Assembly (NCBI GenBank): GCA_018714105.1
Contig: DVNW01000005.1
Location: 1-61,931, forward strand
Length of the DNA stretch: 61,931 bases
From: Candidatus Faecicola pullistercoris
GTDB lineage: Bacteria; Bacillota; Clostridia; Christensenellales; CAG-917
Direction of reading: 5' to 3'
Shown: one piece after another, positions 26,929-35,551 of the stretch
Layout of the letters: every line of letters begins with the position of its first letter
How positions within the stretch are numbered: position 1 is the first letter of the stretch
Notes under the pieces: model-generated
Database searches by the model: none
What the model was told of the DNA's origin: nothing
What the model saw: the letters and a program-made list of their open reading frames with translations, nothing else
Translations under genes and position numbers: made by a program

Positions 26929-28061
26929 GCCAGATTTACTTTTACGTCTACCGAAAATTCCGTCCGCCTCAAAATTTCGGACGGTTCCGTATTCCTGATT
27001 CCGCGGCCGCCCTTGCGGTAAAAGCCGTCGTAAAATCCCGCCGCGTCCGCGTCCTGCTCTTTGAAGTATTCTACTGCCCGCTCGACGGCGTCCCCGAGCT
27101 TTTGCCCGCAAAGCCCGCATATATAGTCTTGCTCTTCAGCCGTAAACGACGGCCCGACCTTGCCTCCCGCAGCTTCCCTTATCTTGACGGTAAGTTCGAT
27201 TGCGGCCTGTACTTTGTAGCCGTCGGACAGATCGTATTTTATTTTTTTATCCGCCTTTACCAGTTCGGCGTAATAGGTTTTTTCTTCGCCTTTCAGAACG
27301 AAACTCCCTTCCTTGACCTTGTTGGTAAGATAGTTCAGAGCCTCGACGTCGTCTTTACTCAAATTTATTACCCTTCCCCCTTGTTTCAGCAGAAATCCTC
27401 CTTCGGCCTTAATCTCGTAATAATCGATATCCAAAGCCGCCCCCGACTGATCCAGGCTTTCCGAGGATACCGGTATAAGACTGAGGCCTGAAATCGCGGC
27501 TACCTGTCCGCCCGAAATATAATCCACAAGAAAGTCCTTGATCATCGTGGACAGCACGGGCGCGGATACTTTTGTATAGTCGGCTATCTTCTGCAAATAC
27601 GCCCCGACGGAATTATCCGCTGCAAGATGCGCTTTCAGCACTTCTGCCGCCCGACCCTCGTATCCCAGAACGACGGCCTGTTCGGGCAGCTGCCAGCTCT
27701 TTATCAGGTAGAACAAATCGAAAAGATCCGGCACGAGCATGGCTCCCTGTCCCAGCACTATGGTGTTGCAGTGCGAAAGCGATACGTCCAGCCCCGTGCG
27801 CGCCCCTATATCCGAAATAGCCTCTCCAAGCGTTTTGCCTTTGCCTTCCGCCACGACGTAACCCATACTTTTTTCGTTGCCTTGAGACGACGATTTGACT
27901 ATCTGGGCGCCCACTTCGTATTTATCTTCTAAAAAATCAACGGACAAAACGGTAACTATCGCCCTGTCGATAAGCGTAACCTGCGGTACGGTGCGGTCGA
28001 ACACGACAAGCAGAAAAATCACTATAAACGTGAGCAGCGGCTGATTTTTATACACTTTCAT
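26925..28061 (-). CDS. gerC: Ger(x)C family spore germination protein, 378 aa
   Basis: GerC proteins are the third subunit of germinant receptors in the spore inner membrane. The start MKVYKNQPLL is preferred because AAGGAGAG precedes it; a longer frame has no such site. The N-terminal hydrophobic segment (residues 8-22) has no lipobox cysteine, whereas most GerC proteins are lipoproteins, so this one may be held by an uncleaved anchor. The C-terminal Ger(x)C domain with VKIREAAGG and GRGIRNTEPSEI is recognisable. It overlaps gerB by 14 bases. Confidence 0.85.
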   Translation of the reverse strand: MKVYKNQPLLTFIVIFLLVVFDRTVPQVTLIDRAIVTVLSVDFLEDKYEVGAQIVKSSSQGNEKSMGYVVAEGKGKTLGEAISDIGARTGLDVSLSHCNTIVLGQGAMLVPDLFDLFYLIKSWQLPEQAVVLGYEGRAAEVLKAHLAADNSVGAYLQKIADYTKVSAPVLSTMIKDFLVDYISGGQVAAISGLSLIPVSSESLDQSGAALDIDYYEIKAEGGFLLKQGGRVINLSKDDVEALNYLTNKVKEGSFVLKGEEKTYYAELVKADKKIKYDLSDGYKVQAAIELTVKIREAAGGKVGPSFTAEEQDYICGLCGQKLGDAVERAVEYFKEQDADAAGFYDGFYRKGGRGIRNTEPSEILRRTEFSVDVKVNLA

Positions 28062-29121
28062 TCGCGCTCTCCTTTTTTGCCCTTGCTTTCGAGGCCGCCG
28101 CAGCGGCGGCAAGTATTGCGAAAGGCAACACGTAATTGTAAAAAGCCGCAAAATATTTTATACCGCTCATGGCGTATTCCGAAAGCCGTTCGAGATTGGG
28201 AATCACAAGGCTGAGTACCAGAACCGTGCCCGCGGTAAAGGCCACGGCGGGCCACCTCTTTCCGATTATTCGTCCGAGACATTCGACTGCTGCCCACATA
28301 AACAGCGAACTGTAAATAACCGCCATGGCAAGCCAGGCTATTATTCCGGTCCAGTCAAGCCTTCCCAGCATTTTTCCGAACTGGTTGAACGCGGCAAATT
28401 TCACAAGCGGCTCCGAAATGTAACTCATCAGCTCACCGTAAACGGCGTTAAGCAGAACGTACACGGTAAGAACTACCGCCACACCTGCCGCAAGCGACGC
28501 GGTAACATACTTTTTCCCGGCGTCGGAAACCGATAAAAGCATAAGGGGTATATAATCTCCAAACCAAAAATAAAAATTGTTGATTTGCCCTAAAAACGAT
28601 TTTATATCAGTATTAAGTATAGGTAAATTACGGTTTATGTCAATATCCGTTTTCATGAACACCAGGCTGAACAACACGAAAGCCGCTATCGGCCAGAACA
28701 GTATTTCGCTTGTTCGGCCTATGGCTTTTATTCCCTTTACCGCCATATACGTAACGGGTACGAGCAACAGTATCGCGGCTTCCCATTCGGGCATGCTGTC
28801 GGACAGATTCACGTTCACGAACAGCGTAGTTCCCAGCAGCATTAGAGTAAGTTTCATGATAAAATAGGCCGCCGCCGCAAGGTACAGCGCTTTGGACGCA
28901 AAAACGGGCAGATGTTTGTCTATCGTTTCGAATGCTCTGTTTTTTACGCATCTGTAAACCACTGCGAATATCACTAATTCCACGGCCAAATATATTATTA
29001 CGGCCGCAAGAGCGGAGTTCCCGCACTTGTCCGCCATAAGCGAAGGCAATCTGCCTATTTTGAAAGTAAGCGTCATGATAAAAACCAAAATCGCAAACTG
29101 TTTTCCCGTAACGGTATTCAT
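28048..29121 (-). CDS. gerB: GerB-type spore germination permease, 357 aa
   Basis: About ten membrane helices and the amino-acid-permease-like fold of GerAB proteins. GKQFAILVFIMTLTFKIG at the N-terminus and the central INNFYFWFGDYIPLMLL segment fit the family. It probably binds the germinant within the membrane. It overlaps gerA by four bases (ATGA) and gerC by 14, forming one three-gene receptor operon. Confidence 0.9.
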   Translation of the reverse strand: MNTVTGKQFAILVFIMTLTFKIGRLPSLMADKCGNSALAAVIIYLAVELVIFAVVYRCVKNRAFETIDKHLPVFASKALYLAAAAYFIMKLTLMLLGTTLFVNVNLSDSMPEWEAAILLLVPVTYMAVKGIKAIGRTSEILFWPIAAFVLFSLVFMKTDIDINRNLPILNTDIKSFLGQINNFYFWFGDYIPLMLLSVSDAGKKYVTASLAAGVAVVLTVYVLLNAVYGELMSYISEPLVKFAAFNQFGKMLGRLDWTGIIAWLAMAVIYSSLFMWAAVECLGRIIGKRWPAVAFTAGTVLVLSLVIPNLERLSEYAMSGIKYFAAFYNYVLPFAILAAAAAASKARAKKESANESV

Positions 29122-30554
29122 TTCCCGCCGCTCCTGTGTCTGTTATTATTGGGAAAGCTGTAAGGTCTTTCCTTCATATCCACTAAATTTGCTTTGAAAA
29201 AGGTATCTTTCAGGTCTTTTTCCACTATGGGCGCGAAAGGCGCCAGATAGGGTGCTCCGTAGCTGGTATTTGTAGCGAGATATACAATGAGAGTTATAGC
29301 GCCTATTATCATTCCGTACAGTCCGAGCACGCTTGCCACAAGCAGATAAGCCGCGCGCATGGTGGACATCGCTCCTATATCGTCGGGCACGCAGTTTACT
29401 CCTATTGCCGAAAGCGCGATTATCAGAACGGACGGAGAACTTATCAGCCCCGCGCTCACGGCAGTTTCTCCCAGCACTATCGCACCCACGATGGAAAGCG
29501 CCGTTCCGAGATATTTGGGCATGCGTATGCTTGCCTGATGCAAGACCTCGAACAGCAACAGCACTACAAGCATCTCCATGGGCGGAGTAAAAGGTATGCC
29601 TTCTATCGCGTTTCTTATGGATACGAGAAACCTGAGCGGCAGAAGATGATAATGAAATTCCTGCATGGCTACGTACACTGCGGGAAGCATTATCGTGAAA
29701 AACGCGCCGAACAGCCTGATAAACCGCAGAAAAGTCGCCCTCATATTACTTGCGAAGTAGTCGTAACTGTCCTGGAAATGTTCAAACAGCACAAAAGGTA
29801 CGGTAAGGGCGATAGGGCTGCCGTCCACAATTATCCCAACGCGACCTTCCAACATTTTCGCCGCCAGAATATCGGGTTTTTCCGTGCTGCCTATCTGATC
29901 GAAAAGGGAAAATTTTCTCTCTTCGAGATAATTTACGAGATAGCTGCTGTCGGCCACTCCGTCAATATCTACTTTTTTCAGTCTTTCCGTAACCTTGCTG
30001 ACCACGTTTTCGTCCGCCACGCTTTCGAGATAGGCCACGTATACGTAGGTATTGCTGTATCGCCCTATTTTAAGCTGCTTGATTTTAAGGTCGGGCGTTC
30101 TCAGGCGGCGGCGCAGAAGAGTTACGTTTGTTTTTATATCCTCGATAAAGCCCTCTCTCGGGCCTTTGAGTATGCTTGAAGTAGGAGGCTCGGTTACGGC
30201 TCGCGTAGCGAATTTCCTCAGCGAAACAATATATATCGCGTCGGCCCCTTCTATAAGTAAAGCAATATCCCCCTCAGCTATGGCCTGAGCCGCCTCTTCG
30301 GGAGTTTGCTTTGCGGCGGGCTTTTCGGAATAAGCCAGGATATCGTTCAGGCTTTTTTCGTAGGGTTTGCCGAAAGAATCCGCCTTTATCAGTTTTTCAA
30401 CGACGGACTCTTCTAGTTCGGCCTTGTCGGTCATGGCGTCTATATACATAAGACAGAACCGGCAGCCGCCCGCCTCGAACTTTTTTTCCAGCAGATCGTC
30501 GCAGGAAAAAATCTCTTTGATTTTCCGGGATAACTTCATCGTGTCGACATTCAT
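29118..30554 (-). CDS. gerA: GerA-type spore germination protein, 478 aa
   Basis: GerA proteins combine a large soluble N-terminal region with four to six membrane helices. Seen here are KRPRE-like SILKGPREGFIEDIKTN (about residue 125), KIGRYSNTYVYVAYLE, and a C-terminal set of hydrophobic segments with PFTPPMEMLVVLLLFEVLHQASIRMPK. GerA oligomers are thought to form the ion channel opened by germinants. It is first in the operon, with AGAGG before ATG. A forespore (sigma-G) promoter would be expected, but I cannot identify one with confidence. Confidence 0.93.
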   Translation of the reverse strand: MNVDTMKLSRKIKEIFSCDDLLEKKFEAGGCRFCLMYIDAMTDKAELEESVVEKLIKADSFGKPYEKSLNDILAYSEKPAAKQTPEEAAQAIAEGDIALLIEGADAIYIVSLRKFATRAVTEPPTSSILKGPREGFIEDIKTNVTLLRRRLRTPDLKIKQLKIGRYSNTYVYVAYLESVADENVVSKVTERLKKVDIDGVADSSYLVNYLEERKFSLFDQIGSTEKPDILAAKMLEGRVGIIVDGSPIALTVPFVLFEHFQDSYDYFASNMRATFLRFIRLFGAFFTIMLPAVYVAMQEFHYHLLPLRFLVSIRNAIEGIPFTPPMEMLVVLLLFEVLHQASIRMPKYLGTALSIVGAIVLGETAVSAGLISSPSVLIIALSAIGVNCVPDDIGAMSTMRAAYLLVASVLGLYGMIIGAITLIVYLATNTSYGAPYLAPFAPIVEKDLKDTFFKANLVDMKERPYSFPNNNRHRSGGK

Positions 30555-30643
30555 AAGCGCCTCTTAATCACTTTTGCCAAAAAAAGGCCCTTTTAAACCG
30601 CTTAGACGTCTTGCCGCGCATAAATATTTTTGGGGAATTTTAC

Positions 30644-30672
30644 TTTACACGGGGGTTGGGAAATAATATAAT
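30644..30672 (+). promoter_or_regulatory. promoter of nadE
   Basis: TTTACA (30644-30649), 17-base spacer, TATAAT (30667-30672), about 30 bases before the nadE start with AAGGA as ribosome site. Confidence 0.8.
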
Positions 30673-30701
30673 AAACTTACCATTTATTAAGGATTGACAA
30701 A

Positions 30702-32594
30702 ATGAAAGACGGATTTATAAAAACGGCTGCCGTAACCCCCGAACTCAGAGTCGCGGATTGCGCATTCAATGCGGACAGGATAATAGAACAGGTCAAGGGC
30801 TGCGCCGATAGCGGCGTAAAACTCGCGGTATTTCCAGAGCTTAGCATTACCGGTTATTCCTGCGGCGACCTCTTTTTTACCGATTCTCTGCTTGAATCGG
30901 CGCTTGAAAACCTTGTCAGGACGGCAAACGCCACGGCGCAGACCGACGTACTGTTCTTCGTGGGCGCTCCCGTTCGCTCGCAAGGGCGGCTTTATAACGC
31001 GGCTTTCGCCGTTTGCGCGGGAGAAATACTGGGCGCCGTTCCGAAAAGTTTTATTCCCAATTACAACGAGTTTTACGAAAAGCGATATTTCTGTTCGGGA
31101 GAAGACGTATGCGCTACGCTTAAAATCAACGGCAAAGCCCTGCCGCTTTCGCGCAGGCTCCTTTTCTGCCACGACAAAATAAAAGAATTTACCGTGGGCG
31201 CCGAAATATGCGAAGACCTTTGGGCTGCCCGTTCGCCGTCGGCCGAACATTCCGCCGCAGGCGCGAATATCGTGGTAAACCTGTCGGCAAGCGACGAGAC
31301 CGTAGGTAAAGCCGAATACAGGCGCAATCTGGTTTGCGTGCAATCGGCAAAACTGCTTTGCGGCTACGTTTACGCCAATGCGGGTAAAGACGAATCCACC
31401 TCGGATACCGTTTTTGCAGGACACGACCTTATTGCCGAATGCGGTACCTTGCTCGCCCAAAGCGAACTTTTCGAAAACGGCAGGATAATAAGCGAACTCG
31501 ACGTAAACTCCGTAGCTTTCGAAAAGAGCAAAGTCGGGCAATATCTCGATAATCTTCCCGCAGGTTACGTCAGAATTCCCTTCGGCGGACAGATCGCCGA
31601 GACCTCTCTCACGCGAAAATATTCCCCCGCTCCCTTCATTCCCGAAGGAGACGAGCTTAAAACCCGGGCCGAACTCATACTTAAAATACAAGCGGCAGGG
31701 CTGGAAAAAAGATTGACTCATTCACGCGCTTCCAAAGTAGTGCTGGGCCTGTCAGGCGGGCTGGACTCCACCCTCGCTCTTTTGGTTTCGGCGAGGGCGT
31801 TAACTAACCTGAAACGGCCTTTAACCGATATAATTGCAGTTACAATGCCCTGTTTCGGTACAACCGACAGGACTTATAACAATGCCGTCAAACTTGCCGT
31901 CAACCTGGGCGTACAACTGAAAAAGATTAACATCAGAAAAACCGTTTTAAGTCATTTTAAGGATATCGGGCACCGCGAAGACGACAGAAATACGGCTTAC
32001 GAAAACGCTCAGGCGCGCGAACGCACGCAAGTACTTATGGATATTGCCAACGACCTCAACGGCATAGTGGTAGGCACGGGCGACCTTTCGGAGCTGGCGC
32101 TCGGCTGGGCAACTTATAACGGCGATCACATGTCCATGTACGGAGTAAACGCTTCCGTCCCCAAAACTTTGGTAAGATACCTGGTAAAATACGTTGCCGA
32201 CAACTCGGACGACAAAGTACGAAAAGTTCTGAACGACGTTCTGGATACGCCGGTCAGCCCCGAATTATTACCCGCTAAGGACGGCAAGATAAGCCAGAAA
32301 ACGGAGGAAATCGTCGGGCCTTACGAACTCCACGACTTTTTCCTGTATTATTTTGTCAGAAAAGGATTTTCTGCTGAAAAGATATTGCGGCTTGCGCTGT
32401 ACGCTTTCGGCGACAAGTACGACGCCGACACGGTAAAACGCTGGCTGGATAATTTCGTGAACAGGTTTTTTGCTCAACAGTTCAAACGCAACTGTCTGCC
32501 CGACGGGCCTAAGGTAGGTTCGGTGGCGCTGAGTCCCAGAGGCGACTGGCGCATGCCGTCGGATGCTTCGGCCTCGTGCTTCAAACTGAAATAA
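30702..32594 (+). CDS. nadE: glutamine-dependent NAD+ synthase, 630 aa
   Basis: A two-domain enzyme. The N-terminal nitrilase domain (about 1-270) frees ammonia from glutamine, with glutamate in FPELSITGYSCGDL, lysine in PKSFIPNY and cysteine in GAEICEDLW. The C-terminal synthase (about 330-630) adenylates and amidates NaAD: PP-loop LGLSGGLDSTLALL near residue 347, and VVGTGDLSELALGWATYNGD further on. The length matches the long bacterial type. Monocistronic, with a promoter before it and a terminator after it. Confidence 0.96.
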   Translation: MKDGFIKTAAVTPELRVADCAFNADRIIEQVKGCADSGVKLAVFPELSITGYSCGDLFFTDSLLESALENLVRTANATAQTDVLFFVGAPVRSQGRLYNAAFAVCAGEILGAVPKSFIPNYNEFYEKRYFCSGEDVCATLKINGKALPLSRRLLFCHDKIKEFTVGAEICEDLWAARSPSAEHSAAGANIVVNLSASDETVGKAEYRRNLVCVQSAKLLCGYVYANAGKDESTSDTVFAGHDLIAECGTLLAQSELFENGRIISELDVNSVAFEKSKVGQYLDNLPAGYVRIPFGGQIAETSLTRKYSPAPFIPEGDELKTRAELILKIQAAGLEKRLTHSRASKVVLGLSGGLDSTLALLVSARALTNLKRPLTDIIAVTMPCFGTTDRTYNNAVKLAVNLGVQLKKINIRKTVLSHFKDIGHREDDRNTAYENAQARERTQVLMDIANDLNGIVVGTGDLSELALGWATYNGDHMSMYGVNASVPKTLVRYLVKYVADNSDDKVRKVLNDVLDTPVSPELLPAKDGKISQKTEEIVGPYELHDFFLYYFVRKGFSAEKILRLALYAFGDKYDADTVKRWLDNFVNRFFAQQFKRNCLPDGPKVGSVALSPRGDWRMPSDASASCFKLK

Positions 32595-32614
32595 AAACGG
32601 CCTTTCGGCCGTTT
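32595..32614. terminator. bidirectional terminator
   Basis: AAACGGCC/GGCCGTTT 8-bp stem with a TTTC loop and A/T flanks, between convergent nadE and the acyltransferase gene. Confidence 0.9.
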
Positions 32615-32615
32615 T

Positions 32616-33434
32616 TTATTTATTTCCCGTCTGCTCGTTTTGTTTCAGGTTGAAATCGCTGTCGTTGCGGCCGTAAAATTCGTCCGCGGTTTTTATAAAT
32701 ACCTGACGTACCCGTTCGGCAAATACCTCAGGGGCAAGTCCGTCGTTCTTCATCGGCGGACATATATGCAACACGAATTTCTTTCTCCCCCGCTTAGTCG
32801 TTTTGAAGGTATAAACTACGGGTACTACGGGCACGTCGCAATCCGACGCCATTTTGAACGCGCCCTTTTTGAAAGGCCTTATCTTTTCGTAATACGGCCA
32901 CAGCGCCGTTTCGGGAAACAGGCATATCCTCTTGCCCTTGACAAGAAGCTCTTTGAGATATTCGTTGAACTTTCGCATGCCTTTTAAAGTGCCGGCAATA
33001 GGTACGGCCCCTAGCGATTTAACTATAAATCCCGCCACGGGTATGTCCACTACCTCCTCAAGGGTAACGAACCACGTCTTTCTGGGAAAGGAAACTGACG
33101 AGCATATCAGCGGACAATCCATTACGTGCACGTGATTGGCAACAAATACCGCGCCTTTTATTCCTTTCAGATTTTTTCTGCCTTTTACGGTGTATCCGTT
33201 GGTAACGGCGGCCGCCAAAGGTAAGGCTATCATAGCTATCGGCCTCAGTACCGCGCCCGTAAGAGCGGTAAAAAATCCCGGTTTGTATTTATAATTTTCG
33301 TCAATCGTCCGTTTGCGCTTTTTCTGCTTTGCCGAAAACAAATGCTGATGCGGGTCGTCAGGGTATACTATTTCGTCCTTTTTGACGTAGTCCTTTATTG
33401 AGTTTTTTTCGTTGTTTCCGTTTTTCATATGCAT
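32616..33434 (-). CDS. plsC: 1-acyl-glycerol-3-phosphate acyltransferase family protein, 272 aa
   Basis: PlsC-type enzymes transfer a fatty acyl chain to lysophosphatidate at the membrane. The catalytic HX4D motif is in ANHVHVMDCP (about residue 98), and the second block LFPETALWPYYEKIRPFKKG (about 175) carries the substrate-binding EGT/EGR-like position as PET. A hydrophobic stretch near residues 50-75 can anchor it. No clear ribosome site precedes ATG 33434 (a second ATG follows two codons later). It diverges from the TetR gene, with a palindromic operator only 16 bases before its start. Confidence 0.85.
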   Translation of the reverse strand: MHMKNGNNEKNSIKDYVKKDEIVYPDDPHQHLFSAKQKKRKRTIDENYKYKPGFFTALTGAVLRPIAMIALPLAAAVTNGYTVKGRKNLKGIKGAVFVANHVHVMDCPLICSSVSFPRKTWFVTLEEVVDIPVAGFIVKSLGAVPIAGTLKGMRKFNEYLKELLVKGKRICLFPETALWPYYEKIRPFKKGAFKMASDCDVPVVPVVYTFKTTKRGRKKFVLHICPPMKNDGLAPEVFAERVRQVFIKTADEFYGRNDSDFNLKQNEQTGNK

Positions 33435-33449
33435 AAGTTACAAATATTA

Positions 33450-33467
33450 AATATACAGCTGTATATT
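33450..33467. promoter_or_regulatory. 18-bp perfect palindrome, likely TetR-family operator
   Basis: AATATACAGCTGTATATT is exactly self-complementary. It lies just upstream of the -35 of the regulator promoter and 16 bases before the acyltransferase start, where binding would affect both genes. The CTGTATATTAA half recurs at 33540. Confidence 0.75.
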
Positions 33468-33470
33468 AAT

Positions 33471-33499
33471 TTGACATCAATATAATTATATGCTAAACT
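33471..33499 (+). promoter_or_regulatory. promoter of the TetR-family regulator gene
   Basis: TTGACA (33471-33476), 17-base spacer, TAAACT (33494-33499). It is flanked on both sides by inverted-repeat sites. Confidence 0.7.
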
Positions 33500-33520
33500 A
33501 AATAAAAATCAAGGAATTTG

Positions 33521-33560
33521 AGTGTACATTTTTTAAAAACTGTATATTAAATTGTACACT
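33521..33560. promoter_or_regulatory. second operator-like inverted repeat downstream of the TetR promoter
   Basis: AGTGTACA (33521-33528) and TGTACACT (33553-33560) are exact reverse complements 24 bases apart. The interval contains CTGTATATTAA, a copy of one half of the upstream palindrome. It lies in the leader of the regulator gene, which suggests autoregulation. Confidence 0.6.
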
Positions 33561-33587
33561 TTAAAAAAAACATTATACGAGGTTTAA

Positions 33588-34184
33588 ATGTACGAACGTA
33601 AAAAAGAGGACCTTCGCATAGTAAGGACCCGATTATTGCTCAAAAACGCGCTCATTCAGCTTTTGCAGGAAAAATCGCTTGAAGACGTCAGCGTTATGGA
33701 TATATGCAACAAAGCGTTTGTTCACCGCGCCACTTTTTACAAGCATTTCGAGGACAAATACCATCTGTTCACCTACACTCTTAACTGCTTCAAGCAGGAT
33801 TTTGCCGAAAGCGCACAATCCGCCTTGCAGAAATCGCCCGATCTTCTGGCATGCTACCTCGAACTTGCGGATAAATTTCTTACTTTTTTACAGACCAACA
33901 AAAAAACGGCTCTTTCCATTATCGAAAACAACAAAAGCGAGCTGACTTTTCAGATATTTTTCGACGAAATCGAGGACGAAATCAAAAAGTATATCGTAAA
34001 CAACAAGAGCCTGATGCTGATTAAGAATACCCTGCCCGTACCTATGCTTTCCACTTTTCTGTGCGGCGGCCTCATCGCGCTTGCCGTATGGTGGATGAAA
34101 AACGACACGGTCTGCACCAAACAGCAGCTTCTTGCCTATCTTGAAATGCTTATAACTTACGCTTACGACAGCAATAAACCGTAA
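33588..34184 (+). CDS. TetR/AcrR family transcriptional regulator, 198 aa
   Basis: The N-terminal helix-turn-helix spans about residues 12-58: TRLLLKNALIQLL, then VSVMDICNKAFVHRATFYKHFEDKYHLF. This is the classic TetR pattern, with the Tyr-x-His-Phe before the ligand domain. The C-terminal ligand domain is of the DhaS/TetR_C_33-like helical type. A GAGG site precedes ATG. It probably represses itself and the divergent acyltransferase through the palindromes between them, perhaps sensing a fatty acyl compound. The ligand is unknown. Confidence 0.9.
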   Translation: MYERKKEDLRIVRTRLLLKNALIQLLQEKSLEDVSVMDICNKAFVHRATFYKHFEDKYHLFTYTLNCFKQDFAESAQSALQKSPDLLACYLELADKFLTFLQTNKKTALSIIENNKSELTFQIFFDEIEDEIKKYIVNNKSLMLIKNTLPVPMLSTFLCGGLIALAVWWMKNDTVCTKQQLLAYLEMLITYAYDSNKP

Positions 34185-34202
34185 AAATTCGGCAAGTATC
34201 AA

Positions 34203-34228
34203 AAAGGCGGCTTCAAGAAGCCGCCTTT
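34203..34228. terminator. bidirectional terminator
   Basis: AAAGGCGGCTTC/GAAGCCGCCTTT perfect 12-bp stem with two loop bases, between the convergent regulator and alcohol dehydrogenase genes. Confidence 0.92.
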
Positions 34229-34247
34229 GTTGTTTTCTGCCGGTCTG

Positions 34248-35450
34248 TCAGCCTTTGATTGCGTTGAGGAAATCCCTCGCGTCCTGCTTGGTCATGAACT
34301 TTGCAACGGGATACCGCACGGATGTCTCCTTGAATGCGTTGGCTATAATCATGTCGTAATCTTCTTCTTTGAGTTTATCGCATTTTGCGGGCAGACCCAT
34401 GCTGTCGCGCAGGTCCTTTACCTTAGCGATAAATGCGTCTGCGAGTTTGTCTGCGGGCATATCTTGGGTACCAAGGCCGCAATATACCGCGAGTTTGGCC
34501 ATTTTCTTTTCGGCTGATTTTCTGTTGTATTCCAGCACCTGCGGAAGAGTTATGCCTATTGCCTCGCCGTGCGGAACGCCGTATACGCCGCCAAGCTGAT
34601 GCGCGAAAGCGTGAGCATATCCGACCATCTCGTTATTCATGGAAATACCCGCGTAATAAGAGGCAAGCAGCATTTTGTTTTTGACTTCGACGTTATCCTG
34701 CTCGCAGAAACTGGTATACAGATTTTCAAAAATTGCTTTTATCGCCATGGGCGCGTGTTTATCGTGCGTTTTCCTTCTGTTGAAAGTGGATATGTAAGAC
34801 TCTACCGCGTGAGAAAGGGCGTCCATACCCGTGGAGGCCGCGAATTTTGCAGGCATTTTAGTCAGCATTTCGCCGTCGAGAATAGCAAGATCGGGCACTA
34901 TTTTGGGCGAAACCATGGTCTTTTTCTGATGAGTTTCGGAATTGGAAATAACGGCTATAAAGGTGGATTCCGAACCCGTGCCCGCGGTGGACGGAATGGC
35001 TATCATCTCCATGGGTTTTTTGAATACGCGCAGCAGCCCGGCAAAGGACTCGACGCTGCGGTATTTGGAAACAAGCGAAGCCGCTACGAGTTTGGAACAG
35101 TCGAGAACCGAGCCTCCGCCTATCGCTATAATGCAGTCCACTCCGGCTTCCATGCCTTTTTTGCGTATGCTCTGCGCTATTGCGAAAGTAGGATCGGGAG
35201 CGACTTCGGTAGTAATTATATAATCCATTCCCTGCGCTTTCAGACCCTCGGTAATAACGTCGGTGAACCCGTACCTGACAATGGACGGACTGGTAATTAT
35301 AAGCGCCTTTTTATAACCTTTCTTTTTCAGGTAAGAAACGGCTTCGGCCCTTTTGCCCGCGCCTACTATGGTGGGAGCTTCGGGAATAGTCAAACATGCG
35401 GAAGCGAGTTTAAGAAAACTCGTTGTGATTTTGGGATAAATAACTGACAT
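34248..35450 (-). CDS. iron-containing alcohol dehydrogenase, 400 aa
   Basis: A group III, iron-dependent alcohol dehydrogenase that reduces aldehydes with NAD(P)H. The nucleotide loop GGGSVLDCSKL is near residue 107, STAGTGSES near residue 158, and metal-binding residues in DALSHAVESYIS, HAFAHQLGG and GVPHGEAIG. It is separate from the C-terminal ADH domain of AdhE nearby, so the organism has at least two such enzymes. It has its own promoter and lies after the terminator of the hydrogenase operon. Confidence 0.92.
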   Translation of the reverse strand: MSVIYPKITTSFLKLASACLTIPEAPTIVGAGKRAEAVSYLKKKGYKKALIITSPSIVRYGFTDVITEGLKAQGMDYIITTEVAPDPTFAIAQSIRKKGMEAGVDCIIAIGGGSVLDCSKLVAASLVSKYRSVESFAGLLRVFKKPMEMIAIPSTAGTGSESTFIAVISNSETHQKKTMVSPKIVPDLAILDGEMLTKMPAKFAASTGMDALSHAVESYISTFNRRKTHDKHAPMAIKAIFENLYTSFCEQDNVEVKNKMLLASYYAGISMNNEMVGYAHAFAHQLGGVYGVPHGEAIGITLPQVLEYNRKSAEKKMAKLAVYCGLGTQDMPADKLADAFIAKVKDLRDSMGLPAKCDKLKEEDYDMIIANAFKETSVRYPVAKFMTKQDARDFLNAIKG

Positions 35451-35486
35451 AATTTTCTCCTGCGAATTAAAATAAATTATAATAAT

Positions 35487-35515
35487 AGTTTAGCAGTAAA
35501 ACCGCCGTTTTGCAA
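35487..35515 (-). promoter_or_regulatory. promoter of the iron alcohol dehydrogenase gene
   Basis: Minus-strand TTGCAA (35510-35515), 17-base spacer, TAAACT (35487-35492). An AGGAG ribosome site precedes ATG at 35450. Confidence 0.5.
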
Positions 35516-35530
35516 GGTTTTTTAAAATAA

Positions 35531-35551
35531 AAAAAGGGCTTTCGCCCTTTT
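35531..35551 (-). terminator. terminator of the hydrogenase operon
   Basis: AAAAGGGC/GCCCTTTT stem with a TTTC loop and a T-tract on the minus strand. It overlaps the stop codon of the last hydrogenase gene. Confidence 0.8.

Noticed and set aside
30687..31721. 344-residue antisense frame over nadE
   Set aside because: It lies wholly within a clear enzyme gene and has shadow-like composition.
34569..35447. 292-residue antisense frame over the alcohol dehydrogenase
   Set aside because: Shadow frame without ribosome site.
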